Shown: positions 1-8,400 of the stretch, in pieces | How the letters are laid out: every line of letters starts with the position of its first letter | Numbering within the stretch: the first letter of the stretch is position 1 | NCBI GenBank assembly: GCA_028565635.1 | Contig: JAOXYB010053835.1 | Span: forward strand, 1-11,370 | From: Phoronis ovalis | Lineage: Eukaryota > Phoronida > Phoronidae | Length of the DNA stretch: 11,370 nucleotides | Direction of reading: 5' to 3' | Program-made: the position numbers and the translations under genes | The notes under the pieces: model-generated | The model's input: only the letters and a program-made list of their open reading frames with translations | Database searches by the model: none | What the model was told of the DNA's origin: nothing

Positions 1-1329
1 AAGTATACAATCCAAATTCAAAATTTTCAACTGGGCTGCACACCCCCACCAAAAAATACCTCGAGTACCCCCCCCCCGTGTATACTTGTAGGTATATATT
101 TGTAGAACGTTAATCGGGTAGATGTGATCATATCAGAAATTACTTTAAGCCAAGACATCATCAAATTCCTTTGCCACCGGTGATTTCTGGTACTTATTAT
201 ATAACAGTTATTCGGATCAATTGCAAGTCTATCTCTGTTACCAAACTGCTTAATATGATGCTCAATTTCCTTATATTAATTTACATCCGATTGCATAGTA
301 TTTTTTAAGTAGCTAGAGTGTATTGGTGAACCATATAAACACTACCATCGCCCTTGTACATAATTACATTCACCTTTAAAGGAATTCGTGCCTATCTCTG
401 TGTTTAAAATGAAGAACATTAAATGAAATTTAGTTTTTAATAAAACTCACCTTGTTCCACATCCTTCTAGTGCTTTTTAGTGAATGTATTAAAAAGTATT
501 ATTGTTCACCAGTAATCGATTTTGAGCAAAGGTGCAATTAACAATTTATTAATGTAGAGCTGAAAAACGGCATGCATGCTCAACATGCTTCTCTTGCCTT
601 AATCAATAAGTTGTTGCGTTTCACAAATTCCTTATTGATTAGATATTATATTAAGCATCGAATAAATTATTGACCATTTTCAAACTCAATACTGCCCTTT
701 GCCCTACCGATCTGAATGTACGCGTTGCTCTATATTTAAAAATCCCTGTATATTTGCTTGTTTGTTTGTTGCAAAGATGTGCTTTTTACATGCATGTTAA
801 GGTCGTGACTGCATCTGATCTCATCTGTTCAGAATAATTTAATTTGATGATGTGCTTGTGGCACGATTGCGTATTATTCTTGGACTAGACACTGTAGACA
901 ATATCATTGGTTTACAATTTTTACGATGATGATAATATTTTGTTGTCTAAGTTATTAATTTATTTATAATAAAGCAACGCAAATAAAAACATTCTGTTTA
1001 AATCCAGTTTAATAAAAATGAAATGATCGATGTACTTTAATTTCTTTTAAAAAATACTAAGCTGCACACTATGAAATGTCACCTCAGTTTCGCAAATATC
1101 AAATCACAGTTGAAAGCTTTTAAGATTAAAAGATTCATGAATACGAGTGACCAGCTACGAATAAGGAATATAATGTATGCGTCTATCACGACCGCCACTG
1201 AAGCGATAACTAAAGAAACATATATATACAGACATTTCTATACAACGAATTGCGTGTCAGACGCACACACTACGCTCATTAATCGTAGCTCGTATAATTA
1301 CAGAATATATGATTGTTTTCAACAGTCTA
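1..1329. other. Gene-free 3' flank of gene 2
   Basis: I see no coding exon here on either strand. The sequence is AT-rich, with a run of ten C at 68-77 and a short palindrome around 569-576 (gcatgc type). An open frame on the + strand at 1071-1340 has no recognisable domain and runs into the antisense of the last gene 2 exon, so I do not call it. The part next to 1330 should be the 3' UTR of gene 2. Confidence 0.6.
1036..1041 (-). terminator. Candidate poly(A) signal of gene 2 (ATTAAA)
   Basis: On the minus strand this reads ATTAAA, the commonest variant signal, about 290 bases after the gene 2 stop codon. A canonical AATAAA lies further on, at 959-964. I saw no AATAAA between 1329 and 1041. 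Which signal is used cannot be told from sequence alone. Confidence 0.3.
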
Positions 1330-1457
1330 TCATGATGTAGCAGCCGAAGTAATTAAAATAGGGTGGCATTGTTCCACTGCTGACAAGCCGAATGTGATGT
1401 TGTGTGTTCCAACAGGACACGGTATAGGTACAGCTGTGCCCTGGGGGCAATAATGTT
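1330..1457 (-). CDS. Gene 2 exon 5: terminal half A module with stop
   Basis: It begins in phase 1 after a TTGTAG acceptor and starts like an A module (EHYC, then PCPVGT). It keeps only three Cys (HYC, PCP, EQC) and ends in a short serine/alanine-rich tail and TGA at 1332-1330, with TAG directly after. The gene 1 terminal exon at 5357-5490 has the same plan, so the C terminus is a conserved truncated module. The tail is too short and polar to be a membrane anchor. Confidence 0.82.
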
Positions 1458-4400
1458 CTACAAGAATAAAACAATCTGTTAGAGACATCATATATTTTTA
1501 GAATATGCCTGCATAGTTTGATAAATTAAAATAATAAGTTAATTAAAAGCTATCAAAAATATTAAAATTGTTCTCCCAGGAGTCAGATACCTCCTATTAG
1601 TGTGCTTCCACCGGTGGACAAACCGTCGGGCAAATAGTACTCACGTACCCTACAGTGAAAACTTGTAAATTCAAGCTGAAATAAAGTGCACTACCTTTAT
1701 GTTGTTTTTAGGGATAAAGCACCATACAAAGGAGAACTAAACATTAGTAATTTCGTGTGATGTTACAAGTAGTGAATCCTTTACCACAATGAGCAAAGTA
1801 ATATATACGTATATTTTAATTATAACTTGCTTGTTAACTTTACTAAAAACAAATAGACTGTCTTCATATTTTCTTTTCATATCTATATGTCTATAGAAAT
1901 ATTTTCCCGGCAACATCTTAATTATATTAGAAGGGAATGCCTACAAGTAGGATTTTCATTGCAGTCAGCTTATATGTGTTTTATTCACCTGGAGGACAAA
2001 TATCGCCTGTTACGCCATCTGTCGGATTATTTGTTACGCTTCCATTAGTGCAATAATAACCAGCATCACAAAGACCTGCAACATAAGTTCGTTAATTTTT
2101 TTTTGTTAAATCAGATGTACTAATATAAATAAAGTAAATTTTTGTAATGCGTACCATTATATCATTTCATGTATGGTCTACAAAGCAATAAGTAGGAATT
2201 AGTAAAAATTAATTAGTTCCTTCTTCCCAGGCTTGTTTCCTTACTTCGACTGAGGGTTTCACGGAATAAAGCCGAACTCTAGTTCGAGTCTTGGAAACCC
2301 TAATTTTGAGCCAATCAAAGAAAATAACTATTTTCTTTTTCCTTATTCGATTTTAAGCCGAATGAGGATAAAGGAACCATTCAATTTCAATCCGAATAAG
2401 GAAAACGAAAATGGTTCCCTTTTCCTTTATTGATATCCAAATTGGAGTTCTCAACAAAGATGGATTCTCCTTTATTTAAATATGGAATAAGGAAAAAGAT
2501 ATAGCTTCTTTTTCCTTATTCGAGATCGAAATTGGAGTTCTTAGAAGCCAAGTATCAGGGTTATCTTTTCCTTATTGAAACCCTCAATCGAATAAATATA
2601 AACATAATAATTTCGTTTTTCTTATTCGGATCAAAATTGGGCTTCTCAAGAACCGTATGTGATTCTCTTTCCTTTATTAAAATACTCAATCGAATAAGGA
2701 ATTAAAAAGGGAAGCAAAAAACTTTCATTTTTCTTAATCAAAACCAACATTCGAAACAGGAAAAAGGAAATGTGCTCCCCGGCTTTCTTAATCGGCTCAA
2801 AATTGAATAAGGAAAAGGAAATGGTTCTTTTTCAAACTGGAATAAAGATTTTTAAAAATGAAATCCCCTTCCCTTATTCGGCTCAAAATATTGATGTTCT
2901 CAAAACTTGAACTAGTTAAAGTTCTCTTTTCTGCCTTGGAACCCTCAATCGAGTAAGGAAAAGGGAAACGGCCCCTTACATAGTAGAACAAAGGAAAAAA
3001 TTAACTCAATTATCATAAAATTAATTGGGATTTGTTACTAATTACAAGCTCACAGTTTTTACTATCAGAGCATAACGTATAGTCTGATTATGAACTAAAT
3101 TGGTATTTTAAATTGTTTGGTGGACGATACAAATGCTGAAATTAAAAGGGGATACAAACTGGAACGATTTCTCTTACCACAATATCATTCATGTTCTTTG
3201 GAAATGGAAGATTAGGTAAAGCATAAAAGGTTTGTAGTACAGACTTAGAAACGTACCTGACGGTGCTATAATTCCCTGACTGCCGCAATACATTCCTGGA
3301 ACGCACATGGTACACTCATATATAGCGGTTATCCCTGTGTAATTATTATACGTTCCCGCAGGACAAGCAATGGGGGAGCCAGTACCGGCTGGACAATAAT
3401 GTCCTTCAAATACAAACAGATCATAATAAGTATAGTTAAATATGGATTTTAGAACACATTAGGTATTGTGAACCTTTCTTTTTTGTTATATAGTACCTGT
3501 GTATACTTTATGTTCACTAACAACTGTCTCATATATCTAAAACTCCCGCGAATGAGTAACGATCGAAATTTACTAGCAGCTGATAGGGCACATCTAGTCC
3601 ATAAAAATAACGAAAATGTGCGCGGTTTGTGGTACTAAAATTATAGTAGTGGTGATAAATTTATACCTTTCTGTTACCACTGTAAGCTAACCGCTTATAA
3701 GAACAAGATAAAACTTACCAGGGGGACAGATATTTCCAGCAACTCCATTTGGTGTGGGAGTTTTGCTTCCAGAAAGACAATAGTATCCGGCGGAACAATG
3801 GCCTATTAAAGACAAAATATACAATGTTTTAAACAAAATGCGACTTCAAATGTCTTTAAGATAAAACATTTGCAGAGACAAAACTTATCTGTATTTGTAC
3901 TAATTAAATCAGTTGTTTTTATTTCTGTTGGTGGCATTTATTACCTGCTGTCCTAATTAAAAGTGCAAATATCATAATCCAGGTATACTGATTGTACATA
4001 ATCCAGCTAATAAACCTTCCGTCGAAATCTGCTATGTTCAGTAGTCAGATATTATTTGTTTTACTTTTATGTCAAAAAACATACACATAAACTTCATGAT
4101 CTTTAACTTTAGAAATCGTTGCTTGGTCTGCACTCACCTGTAGGAGACGTTTGTGATAATGAATCGCAATAACTACCAAGAGTGCACGGGAAGCACTGTG
4201 CAGTACCAAAATTCCCATTGAATGTTCCTACTGGGCAACCGTTTGGAACAAACGCTAATAGTGGGCAGTAATACCCTCTAGGGCACACAATAGCTGCTTT
4301 AGATCCCTCTGGACAGTAGTATCCTGGAGGGCATGGCAAACATGTCTTGTCTGGCTTGTAATACCCACGATCACAATAACCGCGCTTTTCTAATGACAAA

Positions 4401-4459
4401 GCCTCGGATGCTCTGTTGATGAAGAGTGTTACTATAACCGCCAAAATTAAAGACGTCAT
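1330..4459 (-). CDS. Gene 2: secreted Cys-rich ephrin-receptor-like (GCC2_GCC3-type) repeat protein, complete, 5 exons
   Basis: Exons in transcript order are 4459-4138, 3802-3719, 3403-3257, 2075-1989 and 1457-1330, all with GT-AG introns in phase 1. They sum to 768 nt, or 255 codons plus TGA. Residues 1-20 form a signal peptide (hydrophobic LILAVIVTLFI, then SEA). Residues 21-26 end in KR, a dibasic processing site. From 27 on the chain has 24 cysteines in CxxC, GYYC and CPxGT motifs typical of the ephrin-receptor-like / GCC2_GCC3 family. The module order is A (end of exon 1), B, A, B, then a truncated A. No transmembrane segment or GPI tail is visible, so I infer a secreted disulfide-rich protein. 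The ATG at 4459 is chosen because it heads the signal peptide and has A at -3. Function and ligand are unknown. The exact frame closure over five exons supports the model. Confidence 0.85.
1458..1988 (-). other. Gene 2 intron 4
   Basis: This 531 bp GT-AG intron contains no intact module exon. Around 1590-1650 the minus strand has a short stretch reminiscent of a B module (YY-PDG, then GGST) with the Cys lost and a stop nearby. It may be an old exon remnant or chance. Confidence 0.6.
1989..2075 (-). CDS. Gene 2 exon 4: B half-module, 87 nt
   Basis: It encodes residues 185-213 with three Cys (GLC, GYYC, DIC) and ends in CPPG. It is phase 1-1, with acceptor TTGCAG and donor CAG|GTGAAT. The shared motif PTDGVTGDIC makes the gene 1 exon at 8893-8979 its closest relative in the window. 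It is separated from exon 3 by the longest intron here (1181 bp), which carries the palindromic repeat. Confidence 0.87.
2235..2990. repeat. Degenerate palindromic satellite-like repeat block
   Basis: Variants of TTCCTTATTCGG and its reverse complement (CGAATAAGGAAA) recur about a dozen times. They are often followed by TCAAAATTGGAGTTCTCAA (near 2340, 2425, 2513, 2619, 2785 and 2873) and interleaved with ACCCTCAATCGAATAAGG (near 2580, 2685 and 2940). Spacing is irregular, about 50-115 bases. The base composition and vocabulary differ sharply from the rest of the intron. It reads as a decayed tandem or foldback element, not as coding sequence. I recognise no transposon ends or target-site duplication. 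Confidence 0.7.
2253..2301. repeat. Nested hairpin at the edge of the repeat block
   Basis: AGGGTTTC at 2253-2260 pairs with GAAACCCT at 2294-2301. Inside it, CGAACT at 2273-2278 pairs with AGTTCG at 2281-2286 across a two-base centre. It lies at the low-coordinate border of the repeat block and could be an element terminus. Confidence 0.5.
3257..3403 (-). CDS. Gene 2 exon 3: A half-module, 147 nt
   Basis: It encodes residues 136-184 with five Cys: GHYC, ACPAGT, YEC, TMC and GMYC. It is phase 1-1, with donor CAG|GTACGT. It corresponds in position and motif (TGSP near the start, PGMYC near the end) to the gene 1 exon at 10418-10561. The FGNNSGL motif common in gene 1 is here YNNYTGI, which keeps an N-glycosylation sequon (NYT). 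Confidence 0.85.
3404..4137 (-). other. Gene 2 introns 1 and 2 flanking exon 2
   Basis: Intron 1 (3803-4137, 335 bp) and intron 2 (3404-3718, 315 bp) are ordinary AT-rich GT-AG introns. I find no further module, RNA gene or clear repeat in them. Confidence 0.65.
3719..3802 (-). CDS. Gene 2 exon 2: B half-module, 84 nt
   Basis: It encodes residues 108-135 plus the first base of the next Gly, in phase 1 at both ends. It has three Cys (GHC, GYYC, NIC) and ends in CPPG. The donor is CTG|GTAAGT. It is nearly identical to the gene 1 exon at 10808-10891; both carry the peptide motif TPTPNGVAGNICPPG, which marks these two exons as counterparts. Confidence 0.87.
4138..4459 (-). CDS. Gene 2 exon 1: signal peptide, propeptide and first Cys-rich modules
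   Basis: It encodes residues 1-107 and the first base of G108. The ATG at 4459-4457 is followed by a hydrophobic core, a likely signal-peptidase site after A20 (S-E-A) and the dibasic pair K25-R26. Ten cysteines follow at 29, 40, 43, 49, 59, 65, 75, 89, 92 and 98, three of them in GYYC or GSYC. Residues 63-108 are a complete A-type half-module (YYC...CPVGTF...CFPC...SYC). The donor is strong, CAG|GTGAGT at 4137-4132. Extending the frame to 4465 would need a TTG start, which I reject. Confidence 0.88.
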
Positions 4460-4560
4460 ATTCAATATGCTGAATGTTATCTTGATGACAGAATGTGGTG
4501 TGCACTCTTCTTGGTACTTCTGTAAATGAGACAGTGCTGGTACATGGCCCGATAGTGAAT

Positions 4561-4566
4561 TTTATA
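4561..4566 (-). promoter_or_regulatory. Candidate TATA box of gene 2
   Basis: The minus strand reads TATAAA here, about 100 bases upstream of the gene 2 ATG. That fits a start site near 4535 and a 5' UTR of about 75 bases. If transcription began further upstream, an ATG at 4545-4543 would open a short upstream frame. It is the best-placed match, but short AT motifs are common in this sequence. Confidence 0.4.
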
Positions 4567-4821
4567 GATGTATATAATACGGAGATTATTTTTTATCTGT
4601 ATATTACGTACATATTTTGTGCGTCACGCCGCTCCTTGAATTTATGAATGAGATATATATGTCGCACCCTAGCCTGTACATGTCGTAAATACATGTGTTC
4701 GATATCATAACCTTTACACAATCTTTGCTTATGATAACACTTGATTTTAATTTTTAGCACTCAAAGAAGAAACTACTATCTGTACTTAACTCATGAAACG
4801 TTATATGTAATACTACGGTCA

Positions 4822-4835
4822 ATATATATATATAT
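4822..4835. repeat. AT dinucleotide microsatellite
   Basis: A short (AT)n run is followed by TG/TA-rich sequence to about 4856. It makes the minus-strand frame at 4791-4994 read as low-complexity Tyr/Ile, so that frame is not treated as a gene. Confidence 0.6.
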
Positions 4836-5296
4836 GTGTATGTATACATATGTATAAATCGTCATCATATTCCCACATACTCTTTTTTCATTATTTTTGT
4901 TGATTTCATTAAGTAAACGTAATAATGTTGAAAAATTTACCGATGATAGTTTAAAATCCATAGTGACCATTGGTTTTCTGTATATCTTTTGCATTTAGTG
5001 TGTTTGTAATTGCTAATTTAAACACTTAATATTATTATCTTATTTAAAAGTAAGAAGAAAATGTTTTGTTGTTCACGCTATCATGAATGATATGAAATGC
5101 AAAGACGAAATATATTTTTTAAAACATTCTTTACAAACTACACGAAATTGAATTGCTTCTTGGTGTATTCCTTCTTCTTCTTCTATTTGGATATCTGTAA
5201 ATATTATTATATCAAATAGCAGGCTGTTCTATTCTTGGACGGTACTGGTAAAGCACATTGATCCAAGCCATGGATATACATCGATCACATGTCTGT

Positions 5297-5302
5297 TTTA
5301 TT
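5297..5302 (-). terminator. Poly(A) signal of gene 1 (AATAAA)
   Basis: The minus strand reads AATAAA about 55 bases after the TAG at 5359-5357, a typical distance. It supports ending gene 1 in this exon and treating gene 2 as a separate transcription unit. Confidence 0.6.
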
Positions 5303-5356
5303 TCTGCCAAATCAATTGTGTTTATGACCACTGTCCCTTAATAACACTTTTATCAT

Positions 5357-5490
5357 CTAGGATATAATTGTTTCCATAGAAATTGAAATATTAAGAAAGC
5401 ACTGTTCATATGATGTCAAGCCCATTGTTGTGCTGTTTGTTCCAACAGGACATGGTGAAGGTGCTGGTGTGCCTTTAAGGCAAAAATGGC
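5357..5490 (-). CDS. Gene 1 terminal exon: truncated A module with stop
   Basis: After an ACCAG acceptor it starts in phase 1 with GHFC, then PCPVGT, EQC and a short tail ending in TAG at 5359-5357. It matches the gene 2 terminal exon in layout (three Cys, PCPVGT, EQC). The tail has two sequons (NST, NIS) and no membrane anchor. Confidence 0.8.
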
Positions 5491-8400
5491 CTGGTATAAG
5501 GAAAAAAAACAGTCTGTTGGAAATATATGCCTATACTAAGAATTCTTAGAGTTTAATTTAGATGGCACTGACACTGATTATAACGAAGCACTGCTTCAGT
5601 TATATATTGCATGGGTCATTTTTTAAGGAATCGTTTTATCAGAGTTATACGTATATCAATTAATGTGTGCAATTAAGAGTAAGCTTTTCATGACAGTCAA
5701 TGTATAATGCGGCATATTGTTCTATTCGGAACAAGCTATACACTAAGGAGTCAGAATTACAATTTATTACCGCATACTAGTATGTCAAAACTGTTCACCT
5801 GGGGGACAAATATTTCCTGTAACCCCATCTGTTGGTGTACCAGTTGTGCTTCCACTATTGCAGTAGTAACCAGATGAGCACGGAATACACTCGGATAACC
5901 CCGAGTTATTACCAAAAGTCCCAGCAGGACAAGGAATCGGGAAATCACTACCCACTGGACAATAAGACCCTACAAGTACACAATTACATGTTTTTAAAGT
6001 GAAGTTATCGTATATTACTAGCAGGTTGCATATCCTTACTAGTTTACCTTTTGCAGGACGATGTTTATATCACGATAGAACATATTAGTGTTTAGTTGCA
6101 AGTAGAGTAAGGAAATAATATCAAAAAAATTTCAATAAATTAAAGTTATACGCTATGTTTTTATTTGCTTTTTGTTAACTGTAACATACATTTAAACTTA
6201 TATAATAAATAGACATTTTCTAGCCTGTAAGGCTGTATCTGATGTAACTTAATTAGCACTAATTAAATGCATGTGACAATCTACAGCTATTCCTAGCTGC
6301 AACTATACTAAATTTTGTTTCATTTACAGTCATTGGACTACAATATATTGTCTAGAGAATCAAAACACGCATTTTAAATTTATAGAAAATACAACCATAT
6401 TTCACCTTGAGGACAAATGTTTCCTGCAACACCATCTGTCGGAGTACCGGTTGTACTTCCATTAGTACAGTAGTAACCAGATAAGCAAGGAATACACTCA
6501 GACATTGCTGCCAACCCTGAGTTATTACCAAATGTTCCCGCAGGACAAGGAAGTGGGGTATCAGTACCCGTTGTGCAATAAGATCCTACAAATGTATATA
6601 TACACGGGAGCTTAAATTTGACGAGCGTTCGGCAGGTAAGCATGCCAGGTTCCATATTATTATAATATATCATTTATTATTATAAACAAATATTTGATTA
6701 GATGTCATATGGCAGTCATCAAAATGCTGTATTTTGTTTCATTTCTTTTCACTGGAATACGACAATGTCCCAGCAGTACAAGGAATAGGATATGTACTAC
6801 CCACTGGACAATAAGATCCTACAAGTACACAATTATATGTACAGACAGGGTGCTAACCCCCCGGATAAATCCTTACTATTTTGTTTAATCGTGTTTAGTT
6901 GCAAGTAGAGCAAGGAAATGATATCTTGATCAAACACCCTTTTGCATAAATTAAAGCAAAACGCTATGTTATTATTCGCTTTTTGTTAACTGTTACATAC
7001 ATTTTAACTTATATTTTCTTACAAATAAACACACTTTCCTAGCCTGCTACTGATGTAGCTTAATTAGCACTAATCAAAATTAACTACTGCATTTTGTTTT
7101 ATTTCTATTCATTGAAATACCATATTGTCTAGAGAATAAAAACACATTTTAAATTTATAGAAAGTACTACAATATTTCACCTTGAGGACAAATGTTTCCT
7201 GTAACACCATCCGTCGGAGTACCGGTTGTACTTCCATTAGTACAGTAGTAACCAGATAAGCATGGAATACACTCAGACATTGCTGCCAACCCTGAGTTAT
7301 TACCAAATGTTCCCGCAGGACAAGGAAGTGGGGTATCAGTACCCGTTGTGCAATAAGATCCTACAAATGTATATATACACAGGAGCTTAAATTTGACGAG
7401 CGTTCGGCAGGTAAGCATGCCAGGTTCCATATTATTATTTATAATATATCATTTATTATTATGAACAACCATTTGATTAGATTTCATATGGCAGTCAACA
7501 AAATGCCGTATTTTGTTTCATTTCTTTCACTGGAATACGACATTGACTAGAGAATGAAAAATAAAACAATTAAATTTACAAAAAAGTACCGTAATATAAT
7601 ATCTCACACATGGAGGGAATATATTTCCCATTAGCAAAACGCATTTTAAATTTATAGAATGTACTACAATATTTCACCTTGAGGACAAATGTTTCCTGTA
7701 ACACCATCCGTCGGAGTACCGGTTGTACTTCCATTAGTACAGTAGTAACCAGATAAGCATGGAATACACTCAGACATTGCTGCCAACCCTGAGTTATTAC
7801 CAAATGTTCCCGCAGGACAAGGAAGTGGGATATCAGTACCCATTGTGCAATAAGATCCTACATAAGTACAAATGCCTTTTTTTATATATACACGGGAGGT
7901 TAAATTTTATGTTCGAATGTTCAGCAGGTAAGCTTGCTAGGTTGCATATTATTATTTATAATATATAATATTTATTATTATAAACCAATACTTGATTAGA
8001 TTTAATGCGGCAGTCAACAAAATACCATATTTTATATCCTGTTTTCACTGGAATAAGACATTGTCTAGAGAATAAAAAACAAAGCAATTAAATTTACAGA
8101 AAGTACTATTATAATCTCTCACACACCTGGAGGGCAAATATTTCCCATAGCACCATCTGTCGGTGTACCAGTTGTGCTTCCACTATTGCAGTAGTAACCA
8201 GGTGAGCACGAGATACACTCGGATAACCCCGAGTTATTACCAAATGTTCCACCAGGACAAGGAATTTGGAGATTAATTCCAGCTGGACAGTAATGGCCTG
8301 TAAATACAATTATAACATACGCATAAGTATGGTTTACTACTCTTGGCAATTTAATTCCATAAAGTTAGAAAAGGTAGTAATAAAATGTGTTGGTTAGTAT

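Larger units (their letters stand above)
2076..3256 (-). other. Gene 2 intron 3, repeat-bearing
   Basis: This 1181 bp intron joins A exon 3 to B exon 4. Its ends are ordinary AT-rich intron. Its middle, about 2235-2990, is made of degenerate inverted and direct repeats listed separately. No coding module is seen. Confidence 0.7.
4460..5356. other. Intergenic spacer between tandem paralogues
   Basis: About 900 bp separate the gene 1 stop from the gene 2 start, both on the minus strand. The spacer holds the gene 1 poly(A) signal (5297-5302), a candidate TATA box for gene 2 (4561-4566), an AT dinucleotide run near 4822-4835 and a short TTC run near 5168-5180. No exon was recognised. Confidence 0.65.
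5799..8297. repeat. Tandem X-intron-Y-intron array
   Basis: In + order: unit 1 is X1, intron, Y1, intron (5799 to about 6763). Unit 2 is the X relic, intron, Y2, intron (about 6764-7609). Unit 3 is the short X relic, a shortened intron, Y3 and intron (7610-8126), followed by X3 (8127-8297). The intron after each Y on the + axis (6586, 7361, 7858) shares long stretches including TATTATTTATAATATA and CATATGGCAGTCA. The intron before Y1 (5970-6405) matches that before Y2 (6819-7180) over most of its length. Introns as well as exons were duplicated. Confidence 0.8.

Noticed and set aside
1071-1340. Open frame of 89 codons on the + strand
   Set aside because: No domain, no signal peptide and no splice context; it runs into the antisense of the gene 2 terminal exon. 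AT-rich chance frame.
2797-2991. 64-codon minus-strand frame inside the repeat block
   Set aside because: It is made of the palindromic repeat words and lacks any domain or splice signal.
4460-4465. Extending gene 2 upstream to a TTG start
   Set aside because: Nuclear animal genes very rarely start at TTG. The ATG at 4459 already heads a good signal peptide and has A at -3.
6694-6888. + strand open frame over the X relic
   Set aside because: It is antisense to the exon relic and intron. The homology is all on the minus strand.
5799-8297. CRISPR-like or simple satellite array
   Set aside because: The regularity comes from duplicated exons with intact reading frames and splice sites plus their introns, not from short repeats with unique spacers.
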